Assembly: GCF_034555375.1 (NCBI RefSeq) | Contig: NZ_CP140706.1 | Location: forward strand, 3,525,001 to 3,589,000 | Length of the DNA: 64,000 nucleotides | Direction: 5' to 3' | DNA from: Pseudomonas sp. B33.4 | GTDB taxonomy: Bacteria; Pseudomonadota; Gammaproteobacteria; Pseudomonadales; Pseudomonadaceae | In this document: positions 45,157-54,431 of the stretch, piece by piece | How positions within the stretch are numbered: position 1 is the first letter of the stretch | Layout of the letters: each line of letters opens with the position of its first letter | Notes under the pieces: model-generated | The model's database searches: none | What the model saw: only the letters and a program-made list of their open reading frames with translations | What the model was told of the DNA's origin: nothing | Position numbers and translations under genes: made by a program

Positions 45157-48100
45157 TCATACCGACACCTCTTCGCTATCGGTATTGGTCTTGCCAAAGC
45201 GCCGACCGAGGCGGTCGAAATACAGGTAGATCACTGGCGTTGTGAACAGTGTCAGCACTTGGCTCACCAACAAACCGCCGACCATCACCAGACCCAGCGG
45301 CTGACGCAACTCTGCGCCGGAACCGGTGGCGAGCATCAATGGCACCGCACCAAACAGCGCCGCCAGCGTGGTCATCAGGATCGGCCGGAAGCGCAGCAGC
45401 GCCGCTTGATAGATCGCCTCCTGCGGGGCCATGCCTTGATTGCGTTCGGCATCGAGGGCGAAGTCGATCATCATGATCGCGTTCTTTTTCACGATACCGA
45501 TCAGCAGGATGATGCCGATAATGGCGATCATGCCCAGATCATTGCCACTGAGCAGCAATGCCAGCAAGGCGCCAACTGCCGCCGACGGCAAGGTCGAGAG
45601 AATGGTGATCGGGTGAATGTAGCTCTCGTACAGCACGCCCAGCACGATGTACATGGTCACCACCGCCGCCAGAATCAGCAGCAAGGTGCTCGACAGCGAA
45701 GCCTGGAACGCTTCCGCCGCCCCCTGGAACTGGGTCTGCACGCCCACCGGCATGCCGATGTCCTGCTGCACCTGTTCGATAATGTCGACCGCATGCCCCA
45801 GCGCCACACCAGGCGCCAGGTTGAACGACATCATCACTGCCGGGAACTGGCCGATATGGGTGATCGCCAGTTGCGCCTGACGTTCTTCGACGTGGGCCAG
45901 ACTCGACAGACGAACCTGCGCGCCATCAGTGGTCTTGACGTGAATCTGGTCCAGCGCCTGCGGGCCGATCTTCTCTCCGGCCTGGGCTTGCAGCACCACG
46001 CGGTACTGGCTGGCTTGGGTGTAGATGGTCGAAATCTGCCGCTGGCCGAAGGCGTCGTACAGCGCGTCGGTAATATTCGCCACCGAGACGCCCAGACGTG
46101 AGGCGGCATCGCGATCGATTACCAGATAGACCTGCAAACCCTTGTCCTGCAAATCACTGGCAACGTCGGTCAGTTCCGGACGCTGGGCCAGCGCTTCGAC
46201 CAGACGGCCGCTCCACTGACTGAGCAGCTCGGAATCCGGCGAGGACATGCTGAACTGATACTGAGTGCGGCTGACGCGGTCTTCGATGGTCAGGTCCTGC
46301 ACCGGCTGCATGAACAGGCGGATGCCGACCAGTTTGTCCAGTTGCGGTTGCAGGCGTGCAATCACTTCAGTGGCGCTCAGATCGCGATCGCCATGGGGCT
46401 TGAGGTTGATCAGCAAGCGACCGCTGTTGAGCGTGGCGTTATCGCCGTCGACACCGATGTAGGACGACAGGCTCTGCACTGCCGGATCTTCCAGAATGAT
46501 CTTCGCCAGTTCCTGCTGACGCTCACCCATCGCGGCAAAGGAAATCGACTGCGGCGCCTCGGAAATACCCTGAATCACCCCGGTGTCCTGCACCGGGAAG
46601 AAGCCTTTCGGCACGACCATATAGAGGAACACGGTCAACGCCAGTGTGCCGATGGCGACCAGCAAGGTCAGCGGCTGGTGTTTGAGCACCCAGCGCAGCA
46701 TCCGACCGTATTCGGCAATCATCCAGTCGATGACAGCACCGCTGGCACGGTAGAAACGGCCCTGTTCATGTGCTTCCGGCTCACGCTTGAGCAGACGCGC
46801 GCACATCATCGGCGTCAGGGTCAGTGAAACCACCAGGGAAATCAGGATCGCCACGGCCAGGGTGATGGCAAATTCGCGGAACAGGCGCCCGACCACGTCC
46901 GCCATGAACAGCAGCGGAATCAGTACCGCGATCAGCGACAGCGTCAGCGAGATCAAGGTGAAGCCGATCTGCTTGGCGCCTTTGAGCGCCGCTTGCATAG
47001 GGCTATCGCCTTCTTCGATGAAGCGCGAAATGTTTTCCAGCATGACGATCGCATCGTCGACCACGAAACCGGTGGCAATGGTCAGAGCCATCAGGGTCAG
47101 GTTGTTGACCGAGAAGCCGGCCAGGTACATAACGCCAAAGGTGCCGATCAGCGACAGCGGCACCGCCACCGACGGAATGATCGTGGCACTGGCGCGGCGC
47201 AGGAACAGGAAGGTCACCATCACCACCAGGGCGATGGCGATGAGCAATTCGTGTTGTACGTCGGTGACCGATGCACGGATGGTTTGTGTGCGGTCGGTCA
47301 GCACGGTGACATCAAGACCGGCCGGCAGGTTATCGGTGATGCTCGGCAGCAATGCCTTGATGCGGTCGACCACCTCGATCACGTTGGCGCCCGGCTGACG
47401 CTGGATGTTGAGCAATACCGCCTGATTCTGGTTGGCCCACGCGGCGAGACGCTCGTTCTCGGCGCCATCGACGATTTCCGCGACATCCTTGAGCCGCAGC
47501 GGTGCGCCGTTCTTGTAGGCGAGGATCAGGTTGGCGTAATCCTTGGGCGAGGTCAGCTGATCGTTGGCGTCGAGCATCGACACCCGCGTCGGGCCGTCAA
47601 AGTTGCCTTTCGGCTGGTTGACGTTGGAGGCGCCGATCAAGGTGCGCACGTCCGACAGGTTCAGGCTGTTCGCGGCCAGCGCTTCCGGGTTGACCTTGAT
47701 CCGCACGGCCTGACGTTGACCGCCGGCAATACTGACCATGCCGACACCGCTGATCTGGGCGATTTTCTGCGCCATGCGCGTATCGACCAGGTCATTGAGC
47801 TTGGGCAGCAACATGGTTTTCGAGGTGATCGCCAGGGTCAGTACCGGGGTGTCCGCCGGGTTGACCTTGTTGTACACCGGCGGCGCTGGCAAATCGGTCG
47901 GCAGCAGATTGGTCGCGGCGTTGATGGCGGCTTGCACCTGCTGCTCGGCGACGTCCATGTTGATGTCGAGGCTGAAACGAAGGGTCAGCACCGACGCACC
48001 GCCGGAACTGGTCGAGGCCATTTGCGTGAGGCCCGGCATTTGCCCGAACTGGCGCTCAAGTGGCGCGGTCACGGCACTGGTCATCACATCCGGGCTGGCG

Positions 48101-48258
48101 CCGGGATACAGGGTCATGACGCGGATCGTCGGGTAATCGACCTGTGGCAACGCCGATACCGGCAGCAAGCGATAAGCGATCAGACCGGCCAGGACAATGG
48201 CCAGCATGCTCAGGGTAGTGGCTACCGGTCGGAGGATGAACAGCCGCGAAATGTTCAT
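45157..48258 (-). CDS. muxB: RND multidrug transporter, first inner-membrane subunit
   Basis: The product has 1033 residues, beginning [45 protein letters not shown], the RND N-terminus. TM4 has [27 protein letters not shown] with the two conserved Asp. The C-terminal half carries [25 protein letters not shown]. It pairs with MuxC in the MdtBC-like tripartite pump that exports aminocoumarins, macrolides and other drugs in Pseudomonas aeruginosa. The ATG overlaps the muxA stop. Confidence 0.93.
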   Translation of the reverse strand: MNISRLFILRPVATTLSMLAIVLAGLIAYRLLPVSALPQVDYPTIRVMTLYPGASPDVMTSAVTAPLERQFGQMPGLTQMASTSSGGASVLTLRFSLDINMDVAEQQVQAAINAATNLLPTDLPAPPVYNKVNPADTPVLTLAITSKTMLLPKLNDLVDTRMAQKIAQISGVGMVSIAGGQRQAVRIKVNPEALAANSLNLSDVRTLIGASNVNQPKGNFDGPTRVSMLDANDQLTSPKDYANLILAYKNGAPLRLKDVAEIVDGAENERLAAWANQNQAVLLNIQRQPGANVIEVVDRIKALLPSITDNLPAGLDVTVLTDRTQTIRASVTDVQHELLIAIALVVMVTFLFLRRASATIIPSVAVPLSLIGTFGVMYLAGFSVNNLTLMALTIATGFVVDDAIVMLENISRFIEEGDSPMQAALKGAKQIGFTLISLTLSLIAVLIPLLFMADVVGRLFREFAITLAVAILISLVVSLTLTPMMCARLLKREPEAHEQGRFYRASGAVIDWMIAEYGRMLRWVLKHQPLTLLVAIGTLALTVFLYMVVPKGFFPVQDTGVIQGISEAPQSISFAAMGERQQELAKIILEDPAVQSLSSYIGVDGDNATLNSGRLLINLKPHGDRDLSATEVIARLQPQLDKLVGIRLFMQPVQDLTIEDRVSRTQYQFSMSSPDSELLSQWSGRLVEALAQRPELTDVASDLQDKGLQVYLVIDRDAASRLGVSVANITDALYDAFGQRQISTIYTQASQYRVVLQAQAGEKIGPQALDQIHVKTTDGAQVRLSSLAHVEERQAQLAITHIGQFPAVMMSFNLAPGVALGHAVDIIEQVQQDIGMPVGVQTQFQGAAEAFQASLSSTLLLILAAVVTMYIVLGVLYESYIHPITILSTLPSAAVGALLALLLSGNDLGMIAIIGIILLIGIVKKNAIMMIDFALDAERNQGMAPQEAIYQAALLRFRPILMTTLAALFGAVPLMLATGSGAELRQPLGLVMVGGLLVSQVLTLFTTPVIYLYFDRLGRRFGKTNTDSEEVSV

Positions 48259-49562
48259 GCGCCCTTCTTGGCCTTATCGGTGACAGCAGCGTCAGTCGGG
48301 GTGGCAGCAGATTTGCCTTGCAGGTGTTCAGTTGGAGTGGTCGGCACTTGATTGCTGTCGTTGACCACTTCCACCTCACTGCCTTCCTTCAGGCGGTCGG
48401 TACCTTCCAGTACCACGCGGTCGCCAGCGGCCAGACCTTCGGTAATGACGGTGTTTTCGCCATCACTGGCACCGATCTTCAGTTGGCGAATGGTGACTTT
48501 CTTGTCGCCGTCCAGTGCATAGACGAAGGTGCCGTTGGTGCCGAACTGGATGGCCGCCGACGGTGCCAGCACCACGCCTTTCAACGTGTCAGCGAGCAAA
48601 TGAACGTTGACGAACTGATTGGGGAACAAAGCCTGATCGCGGTTTTCGTAACGGGCCTTGAATTTCAGGGTGCCGGTGGCGACGTCGATCTGGTTGTCGA
48701 GGCTTTGCAGCACACCGGTGGCTTGCAGTTTGGTGTCGCCGCGATCCCACGCTTCGGCCGGCAGCTTGGCGCCGCTGCGATAGCGGGCGAGCACGGTTTC
48801 AAGGCTGTTTTCCGGCAAAGTGAAAGCGACGCTGATCGGTTGTGTCTGGGTGATCACCGCGAGGAAAGTGGTGTCGTTGGCGGTGACCAGGTTGCCGACA
48901 TCGACCTGACGCAGGCCGACGCGACCGCCGATCGGCGCGCGGATTTTGGTGAATTCGAGATTGAGCTTGGCGTCGTTGACCGCGGCCTGATTGGTCTTGA
49001 CCGTGCCCAGGTACTGGCCAACCAGCGCTTCGGCGGTGTCCAGCGTCTGTTTGGCGATGCTGTCCTCTTTGTACAAACCGCGATAACGCTCGACGTCGAC
49101 CTGAGCATTCTTCAGTTGCGCCTGATTCTGCAGCAACGTGCCTTCGGCCTGCAGCAAGGCGTTCTGGTATGGACGTGGATCGATCTCTGCCAGCAGGTCG
49201 CCAGCCTTGACCATCTGCCCTTCTTCGAAATTGATTTTCACCAATTCGCCGCCCACCCGGCTGCGCACATTGATGGTGTTGAGCGCGGTCACCGTGCCCA
49301 GCGCCTTGTAATACAGCGGGAAGTCGCCGGTGACCGCCGGCGCCACGCGCACCGGAATCGGCCCGGCGCCGCCACCGAAGCCCGGCCGCATCATCCCCGA
49401 ACGCCCGGTGTGCCCGGCCGCCGCCTTGTCAGCGCCCTCTTTGTGGGCCGAACCGGCGGGCCAGAATTTCCAGCACAGAACGGCGATCACCAACAAGACA
49501 AGCAGGCTGATCAGCCAGCGACGGGAGTTACGAGGGGACGATTGCATGGAGTCATTAACCAT
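48255..49562 (-). CDS. muxA: Periplasmic adaptor (membrane fusion protein) of the MuxABC pump
   Basis: The product has 435 residues: a short cytosolic start, one membrane anchor ([21 protein letters not shown]), then beta-barrel, lipoyl ([37 protein letters not shown]) and helical-hairpin domains. The C-terminal tail is hydrophilic ([16 protein letters not shown]). The start at 49562 or at the internal Met six codons later (49547) cannot be decided; neither has a strong ribosome site. First gene of the operon. Confidence 0.92.
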   Translation of the reverse strand: MVNDSMQSSPRNSRRWLISLLVLLVIAVLCWKFWPAGSAHKEGADKAAAGHTGRSGMMRPGFGGGAGPIPVRVAPAVTGDFPLYYKALGTVTALNTINVRSRVGGELVKINFEEGQMVKAGDLLAEIDPRPYQNALLQAEGTLLQNQAQLKNAQVDVERYRGLYKEDSIAKQTLDTAEALVGQYLGTVKTNQAAVNDAKLNLEFTKIRAPIGGRVGLRQVDVGNLVTANDTTFLAVITQTQPISVAFTLPENSLETVLARYRSGAKLPAEAWDRGDTKLQATGVLQSLDNQIDVATGTLKFKARYENRDQALFPNQFVNVHLLADTLKGVVLAPSAAIQFGTNGTFVYALDGDKKVTIRQLKIGASDGENTVITEGLAAGDRVVLEGTDRLKEGSEVEVVNDSNQVPTTPTEHLQGKSAATPTDAAVTDKAKKGA

Positions 49563-49605
49563 TGGGCGCGTGGGCTTCTTTTACGGGAGGCTGAACGATA
49601 AGCAC

Positions 49606-49655
49606 TGGTGGGGAAATAGCAAAGCAGCTTTACCGGCAATTTACCTTCAACTTAC
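49606..49655 (-). promoter_or_regulatory. muxA promoter region with CpxR-like box
   Basis: On the minus strand three half-sites repeat every 11 bp: GTAAG (49651-49655), GTAAA (49640-49644) and GTAAA (49629-49633). Two GTAAA separated by 6 nt fit the CpxR box GTAAA-N4-8-GTAAA. A possible extended -10 is TGCTATTTC, with TATTTC at 49613-49618, and TTGCCG at 49634-49639 could be a -35 at 15-bp spacing. The boxes lie 67-93 nt before the muxA ATG. I recall CpxR activating muxABC-opmB in Pseudomonas aeruginosa. Confidence 0.5.
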
Positions 49656-49694
49656 GTTTCAAGGTGTGAGGCAAAACACTGATACACAAATGAA

Positions 49695-49720
49695 AACGGC
49701 CTGGACAGGGCCAGGCCGTT
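49695..49720 (-). terminator. Terminator of tpx
   Basis: Perfect 10-bp arms AACGGCCTGG (49695-49704) and CCAGGCCGTT (49711-49720) surround a 6-nt loop. Reading on the minus strand, the stem is followed by TTTTCATTTG. It lies 18 bp after the tpx stop and isolates tpx from muxA. Confidence 0.8.
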
Positions 49721-49737
49721 AACAATTGTAAAAGCGC

Positions 49738-50238
49738 TTACTTGAGAACGGACAGTGCCGCTTCGTAGTTAGGCTCTTCAGCGATTTCCTTGACCAGTTC
49801 GCTGTGCAGGACGTTGTCGTTTTCGTCCAGAACCACGACCGCACGGGCGGTCAGGCCTTTCAGCGGGCCGTCAGCGATGGCCACGCCGTAGTTCTCGATG
49901 AACTCGGCACCGCGCAGGGTCGACAGGTTCTGTACGTTTTCCAGACCTTCAGCGCCGCAGAAACGCGCCTGGGCGAACGGCAGGTCAGCGGAGATGCACA
50001 GCACCACGGTGTTGCTGATGTCGTTCGCCTGAGCGTTGAACTTGCGCACGGAGGTCGCGCAGGTCGGGGTGTCGACGCTTGGGAAGATGTTCAGGACTTT
50101 GCGCTTGCCGGCGAAGTCTTGCAGGGTGACGTCGGACAGATTGCCGGCAACCAGAGAAAAGGCTGGCGCCTTGGAACCGGCTTGTGGCAACTGGCCGTTG
50201 ACTTGAACCGGATTGCCTTTAAGGGTGACTTGAGCCAT
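49738..50238 (-). CDS. tpx: Thiol peroxidase
   Basis: The product has 166 residues, the standard Tpx length, from the ATG at 50238 (AAGGACT upstream). The longer open frame to 50439 passes through a REP sequence. The peroxidatic cysteine is Cys60 in [17 protein letters not shown], and the resolving cysteine is Cys94 in [15 protein letters not shown], giving an atypical 2-Cys peroxiredoxin. It reduces hydroperoxides using thioredoxin. It forms its own unit, with a terminator behind. Confidence 0.96.
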   Translation of the reverse strand: MAQVTLKGNPVQVNGQLPQAGSKAPAFSLVAGNLSDVTLQDFAGKRKVLNIFPSVDTPTCATSVRKFNAQANDISNTVVLCISADLPFAQARFCGAEGLENVQNLSTLRGAEFIENYGVAIADGPLKGLTARAVVVLDENDNVLHSELVKEIAEEPNYEAALSVLK

Positions 50239-50353
50239 GACTTGAGTCCTTCTGATGTTTTGATTGGAAAGCATGCAAGAGGCGGAAGTTAACCACGAAA
50301 TTGTCCGACGACCTATGCCCTGTTTGGAAATTGTTGGGGGCCTGCCTGAAAAA

Positions 50354-50363
50354 TTGTATACAA
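50354..50363. promoter_or_regulatory. Perfect palindrome TTGTATACAA
   Basis: A 10-bp palindrome within an AT-rich patch, 116 bp upstream of tpx on the minus strand and 211 bp upstream of the YciI-like gene. It resembles operators of FCD-type GntR regulators. No such regulator gene is in the window. The rest of the 335-bp gap holds a REP pair and nothing else I can support. Confidence 0.3.
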
Positions 50364-50379
50364 AACCATCGCCGTTCCC

Positions 50380-50471
50380 TTGTAGGAGTGAGCCTGCTCG
50401 CGATGGCGTTGTGTCAGTCAACATCTGCGTACATGACACACCGCCATCGCGAGCAGGCTCACTCCTACAAT
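50380..50471. repeat. REP pair between divergent tpx and YciI-like gene
   Basis: Two inverted GTAGGAGTGAG-type copies with TTGTAGG ends outward. Unusually, it lies in a divergent rather than a convergent or intra-operon gap. Confidence 0.92.
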
Positions 50472-50573
50472 TGGATTTGAGGCGTTACTGGTCTTTTATT
50501 CAGAGACCCTGTCGATTCACCGCTGGCTCGTTCGACTAAACAACGAATCCTCACAATCCACGGAGTAACCGCC

Positions 50574-50999
50574 ATGCGATTCATGATCCTTGTCAAAGCC
50601 AGCGCCGATTCCGAAGCCGGCATCATGCCCAGCGAAGAGCTGATCACCGAAATGGGCAATTTCAATGAAGAACTGGTCAAGGCCGGCATCCTGATCGATT
50701 GCGATGGCCTGCATCCGAGCAGCAAAGGCGCCCGCGTACGCTTCTCCGGCGATAAACGCACGGTCATCGACGGCCCCTTTATCGAAACCAAGGAGTTGGT
50801 CGCCGGTTACTGGATCTGGGAAGTGAAGTCAAAAGAAGAAGCCATCGAATGGGTCAAGCGCTGCCCGAACCCAATGCCGGGCGATTCTGAAATTGAAATC
50901 CGCCAGATATTTTCTGCCGAAGACTTCGGCGCAGAATTCACCCCGGAAGCGCGCGCTCAGGAAGAACGCATCCGCGAACAAGCCAAGAAAAACAGCTGA
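50574..50999 (+). CDS. YciI-like (DGPF domain) protein
   Basis: The product has 141 residues. It begins MRFMILVKASADSEAG and carries DGPFIETKELVAGYWIWEVKSKEEAIEWVKRCP, the YCII/DGPF signature of a ferredoxin-like dimeric fold. CGGAG lies before the ATG. Family members often accompany ECF sigma factors, but none is adjacent. The function is unknown; some relatives act as small hydrolases or dehalogenases. Confidence 0.85.
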   Translation: MRFMILVKASADSEAGIMPSEELITEMGNFNEELVKAGILIDCDGLHPSSKGARVRFSGDKRTVIDGPFIETKELVAGYWIWEVKSKEEAIEWVKRCPNPMPGDSEIEIRQIFSAEDFGAEFTPEARAQEERIREQAKKNS

Positions 51000-51014
51000 A
51001 CCGGATATCCCGCG

Positions 51015-51160
51015 TAGGACCTGCCGAAGGCTGCGATCTTTTGATATTGATCGTTCCCACGCTCTACGTGGGAATGCCTCAAGGGACGCTCTGCGTTCCA
51101 GCTCGCGAATTGACGCAGAGCGTCAAGGGCTGCATTCCTTTGCTGCGCGTGGGGACGATC
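51015..51160. repeat. Half copy of the GCTGCGATC repeat joined to a long GTTCCCACGC palindrome
   Basis: 51015-51048 is one arm only of the family seen at 32665, 40345 and 51888 (GTAGGACCTGCCGAAGGCTG...). It runs directly into an imperfect palindrome at 51049-51160 with ends ATCGTTCCCACGCTC and GCGTGGGGACGAT and inner arms GACGCTCTGCGT / GACGCAGAGCGTC. Two repeat families have thus met, and the first lost its second arm. Confidence 0.75.
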
Positions 51161-51172
51161 ATTCAACAGAGA

Positions 51173-51541
51173 TCAGTCATTGAGCTCGACGTGATCCAAG
51201 GCTTGATTCACCGCAAGCTCACCCAGCATGACGACCTGTGCGATGCCCAGTGCGGTCTTGCGCTGCGACGTTTCCAGCGAGGCGGCGAAGTTGATGAGCA
51301 TCTCGCTGGCCGAGCCGAGGGTTTCGCTGGCGTTGGCGAGCAGGGATTCGGTGTTGTACCTGGGATTGGCGAGGTACATGGGTTCTGGCTCGTTGGCGCT
51401 GGACATGATGCGGGCGGCGGGATTGAGGTAGTAGTCGAGGGCGCGGTCGGCGGCTTCGTGGAGTTTTTTACTGTCGACCGAGGCGTAGGGGGATGTGGTG
51501 TCGGCGTCTGATTCTGGGGGATTGGGTGTCGGTTTTTTCAT
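51173..51541 (-). CDS. DUF6124 family protein (formerly DUF3077-type)
   Basis: The product has 122 residues from the ATG at 51541, with GGAG at 51549-51552. The N-terminus MKKPTPNPPESD and the block SKKLHEAADRALDYYLNP are typical of this Pseudomonas-restricted family. The C-terminal half is a helical segment (ESLLANASETLGSASEMLINFAASL). No signal peptide or membrane segment is seen. Function unknown; members occur in several copies per genome. The longer frame to 51685 lies in the leader and is not expected to be translated. Confidence 0.85.
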   Translation of the reverse strand: MKKPTPNPPESDADTTSPYASVDSKKLHEAADRALDYYLNPAARIMSSANEPEPMYLANPRYNTESLLANASETLGSASEMLINFAASLETSQRKTALGIAQVVMLGELAVNQALDHVELND

Positions 51542-51800
51542 GGTGGAACTCCACTGGAAAGTTGGAGCTGCCCCATTCGGTTTCCGGACGAAGAGGTGGC
51601 AGCTGTACGCAGGTTGGAAACCCGGGCAGCGGCGACCCGGTCGACCCGAAGGTCTCCCGCGCACAGCCGCCATAACGGAGTGCACACATTCGAAGTGCGC
51701 AAGGATACGTTATGAAAGGCGTGTACGCGCCACTAATACCCGTCGGGGTTTCCAGTCCCGGTCGCTGATTTGGCAGCGACGAACACAGGCTAGAGACCCG
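51542..51800 (-). ncRNA. Structured 5' leader of the DUF6124 gene (candidate cis-regulatory RNA)
   Basis: On the minus strand this untranslated stretch contains four short hairpins: GTCGCTG/CAGCGAC at 51761-51780 (7 bp), TGCGCAC/GTGTGCA at 51681-51701 (7 bp with one G-U), GACC-TTCG-GGTC at 51643-51654 (a UUCG tetraloop), and GTGG-AGTT-CCAC at 51543-51554. The last overlaps the GGAG ribosome site and ends next to the ATG. I recall similar leaders before other copies of this gene family, which would argue for a conserved element. Start and 5' limit are estimates; the promoter was not found. Confidence 0.45.
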
Positions 51801-51887
51801 ACGTCCGACGGACAACCTGAAAACCTTGTGGGAACGTTCCGCAAAATCGAAACAACCTTTAAACATCCCGAATTGAAATACGCATAG

Positions 51888-51969
51888 GTAGGAGCTGCCG
51901 AAGGCTGCGATCTTTTGATCTTGAACTTACAAACAAGATCAAAAGATCGCAGCCTTCGGCAGCTCCTAC
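51888..51969. repeat. Inverted repeat of the 'GCTGCCGAAGGCTGCGATC' family
   Basis: Two near-perfect arms (GTAGGAGCTGCCGAAGG.. and complement) with an AT-rich loop lie upstream of both the DUF6124 leader and the outer-membrane protein gene, that is, in a divergent region. The remaining 195 bases to 52164 are AT-richer and presumably hold the promoter of the next gene; no clear box was found. Confidence 0.88.
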
Positions 51970-52164
51970 ACGGGCACCAGCCTTTTAGTACACAAAATCA
52001 CCGTGATCCTGCTCACAAAACCAAAGAATTAATCCCTTCGGCTGGCTAACTCCCGATTAGCTGCTAGCGTCTTTCATACGTGTCCTACGGGCTTGATAAG
52101 AAAGGGATTACGCAGTAACGGCCGCGAAGTGCCAAGTTATCCAAAAGCCACCAGGGAATCGGGG

Positions 52165-52956
52165 ATGATGTTCAATCGAGTGGGGAAGACTCTTTTTCTG
52201 GCGGGTTCGCTGGCGGCTGCGTGCTGCGCGCAAGCGGATAACGCCGAGGACTCAAACAAAAGCAACAACCCGCTGAACGTCGCGCCCGGCGCCAATCTGC
52301 AGGACTACTACACCCCGAAACTCTACGACAGCAACGCGCACAGCAATGACGTGTTGCTGCGCGGCACCCTGCCGATCGCGCCGAACGATTTCATCGGTGT
52401 GCCGCAACTGGTTCGCGCGACGCTGCCGATCAGCACCCGCCCCGATCCGCACAACGGTTACAGCACCGGCATTGGCGATCTGAACCTGTTCGACATCTTC
52501 ATTCTGAAAACCGAAGGCGTGCAGTTGGGCGTGGGTCCGCTGATCACCGCGCCGACGGCCGAACAGGACGAACTCGGCACCGGCAAGTGGCAAGGCGGAC
52601 TGGCTGCGGTGGCCATCGACGCCTCACCACGCGGTCTGCTCGGCGCCCTGGTGCAATACCAAAGCTCGTTTGCCGGTGACAACGATCGGCCCCACGTCGA
52701 GAGCGCCACGATGCAGCCGTTCATCATCCACAACCTGGAAAAAGGCTGGTATCTGCGCTCCACCGGCACCTGGACCTTCGACCTGAAAAACGACACCCAC
52801 TACATCCCGCTCGGCCTGGGTGTGGGCAAGGCCTGGAAGTCTGGCAGCAACATTCTCAACGCCTTCGTCGAGCCGCAGTGGACGGTCGATCGCAAGGGCG
52901 ATGGCCTGCCGCAATTCACCCTCTATGCCGGCCTCAACGTGACGTTTGGCAAGTAA
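52165..52956 (+). CDS. Outer-membrane channel-like protein ('neuromedin U'/transporter annotation group)
   Basis: The product has 263 residues from ATG 52165, chosen for GGGA 8 nt upstream and the signal peptide that follows (GKTLFLAGSLAAACCAQA). Alternating beta-strand patterns with TGIGDLNLFDIF, GTGKWQGGLAAVAI and LGLGVGKAW, and a C-terminal LNVTFGK, resemble the beta-barrel proteins often mislabelled neuromedin U. The family has no established role but looks like a small outer-membrane pore. It is the first gene of a five-gene run with gaps of 10-23 bp. Confidence 0.75.
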   Translation: MMFNRVGKTLFLAGSLAAACCAQADNAEDSNKSNNPLNVAPGANLQDYYTPKLYDSNAHSNDVLLRGTLPIAPNDFIGVPQLVRATLPISTRPDPHNGYSTGIGDLNLFDIFILKTEGVQLGVGPLITAPTAEQDELGTGKWQGGLAAVAIDASPRGLLGALVQYQSSFAGDNDRPHVESATMQPFIIHNLEKGWYLRSTGTWTFDLKNDTHYIPLGLGVGKAWKSGSNILNAFVEPQWTVDRKGDGLPQFTLYAGLNVTFGK

Positions 52957-52966
52957 GGAAATCGCT

Positions 52967-54418
52967 ATGCACGCAGCCCTCAAAGCCGCCGGTTTCAGTT
53001 TGATGACGATGTTTGTCAGTTGTGGCGTCGGCGCCCAGGACCTCGATACCCCTATCGGCAAGATCGCTATGGAGGGCGAGCTGCCGAGCCATGAATCGAT
53101 TGCCAAACTGTACGCCGAACTGGATTTCCAGCAGGCGACCCAGAGTTATCTGTGGGCCTTGCCGCTGGTGTCTTATGCCCAGTGGCAGGAAGAGTTTCGC
53201 GAAAAGCTCGGCGCGCGCAGCGGCGATCTGATGGTACTCAACAGCTACGAAGACAAGCTCGGGGTGATCACCGCCAACGCCACTACCCCCTACATTCTCG
53301 GCTTCGTCGATCTGAGTGAAACCGGGCCACTGGTCATCGAATTGCCACCGGGGCCGACCGCTGGCGGCATCGGTGATTTCTGGCAGCGGGCGATCATCGA
53401 CATGGGGCAGACCGGCCCGGATAAGGGTCAGGGCGGCAAATACCTGGTGCTGCCACCCGGAGCCGAACCACCGGCAGATGCCGGCCGGTACTACCTGGCC
53501 AAATCGGAAACCATGAACGTGCTGGTGGGTTTCCGTGTGCTCGATCCGGACCCGGCCAAGGGCAAGGCACTGGTCGAAAAGTTCAAGATGTACCCGTACG
53601 CCCAACGCAATAAGCCGGGTGACACTCGCCTGCTCTCGCCGCAAGGCAAACCTTGGTCCGGTACACAGCCCCAAGGCATCGCCTACTGGGAACGCCTGTA
53701 CCAGATCATCCAGAAAGAACCGGTCAACGAGCGTGACCGGTTCTACATGGCGATGCTTGCCAGCCTCGGTATCGAAAAGGACAAACCCTTCAACCCCAAT
53801 ACCCATCAACGTCAGGCCCTTGAGCAAGGTGCGCAGGTCGGCGAACTGATTGCCAAGGCCAACACCTTCGCCAAGCGTTTCCCTGACGCTCAGTATTGGC
53901 CCGACCGGCACTGGGACACGGTGCTGAACATCGCCGAGCCATCCCAACGTGTGGCCTATTACGATCAGTTGTGGGAACGCAGTGCCTGGTTCTACGAGGC
54001 GGTCACCAACACCAAAGGCATGGTTTCCAAAACGCCGGGGCTGGGCCAGACCTACCTCGGCGCCTACACCGATGCCAAGGGTGACTGGCTCGACGGTGGC
54101 AAGAGCTATCGCCTGCACGTTGGCGCCAACCCGCCGGCCAGACAATTCTGGTCGATGACCGTTTACGACATCACCAGCCGCGGCCTGATCGACAATCCGC
54201 AGCGCAAGGCCGACCTTTCTTCGCGTCAGGATTTGCAGAAGAACCCCGACGGCTCGGTGGACCTGTACTTCGGTCCGACCGCGCCCAAGGGCCTGGAAAG
54301 CAACTGGGTGCAAACCCTGCCCGGCAAACACTGGTTCAGTTATTTCCGTCTGTACGCGCCGACTGAAGCGTATTTCGACAAGAGCTGGAAACTCGACGAC
54401 ATCACGCTCGCGCAATAA
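52967..54418 (+). CDS. Secreted DUF1254/DUF1214 protein A
   Basis: The product has 483 residues from ATG 52967 (AAGGAA upstream). A signal peptide (SLMTMFVSCGVGAQ) precedes DUF1254 (about 60-200: YLWALPLVSYAQWQEEF, TPYILGFVDLSETGPLVIELPPG) and DUF1214 (about 370-470: RLHVGANPPARQFWSMTVYD, FRLYAPTEAYFDKSWK). Such proteins are beta-rich and periplasmic or exported; no enzyme activity is established. It lies 10 bp after the outer-membrane protein gene and 13 bp before its paralogue. Confidence 0.88.
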   Translation: MHAALKAAGFSLMTMFVSCGVGAQDLDTPIGKIAMEGELPSHESIAKLYAELDFQQATQSYLWALPLVSYAQWQEEFREKLGARSGDLMVLNSYEDKLGVITANATTPYILGFVDLSETGPLVIELPPGPTAGGIGDFWQRAIIDMGQTGPDKGQGGKYLVLPPGAEPPADAGRYYLAKSETMNVLVGFRVLDPDPAKGKALVEKFKMYPYAQRNKPGDTRLLSPQGKPWSGTQPQGIAYWERLYQIIQKEPVNERDRFYMAMLASLGIEKDKPFNPNTHQRQALEQGAQVGELIAKANTFAKRFPDAQYWPDRHWDTVLNIAEPSQRVAYYDQLWERSAWFYEAVTNTKGMVSKTPGLGQTYLGAYTDAKGDWLDGGKSYRLHVGANPPARQFWSMTVYDITSRGLIDNPQRKADLSSRQDLQKNPDGSVDLYFGPTAPKGLESNWVQTLPGKHWFSYFRLYAPTEAYFDKSWKLDDITLAQ

Positions 54419-54431
54419 ACAAGGACGCACC

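Noticed and set aside
51468..51866. Minus-strand frame of 132 codons upstream of and overlapping the DUF6124 start
   Set aside because: It covers the hairpin-rich leader; its Cys/Pro/Arg composition and lack of a ribosome site fit non-coding RNA better. A short leader peptide cannot be fully excluded.
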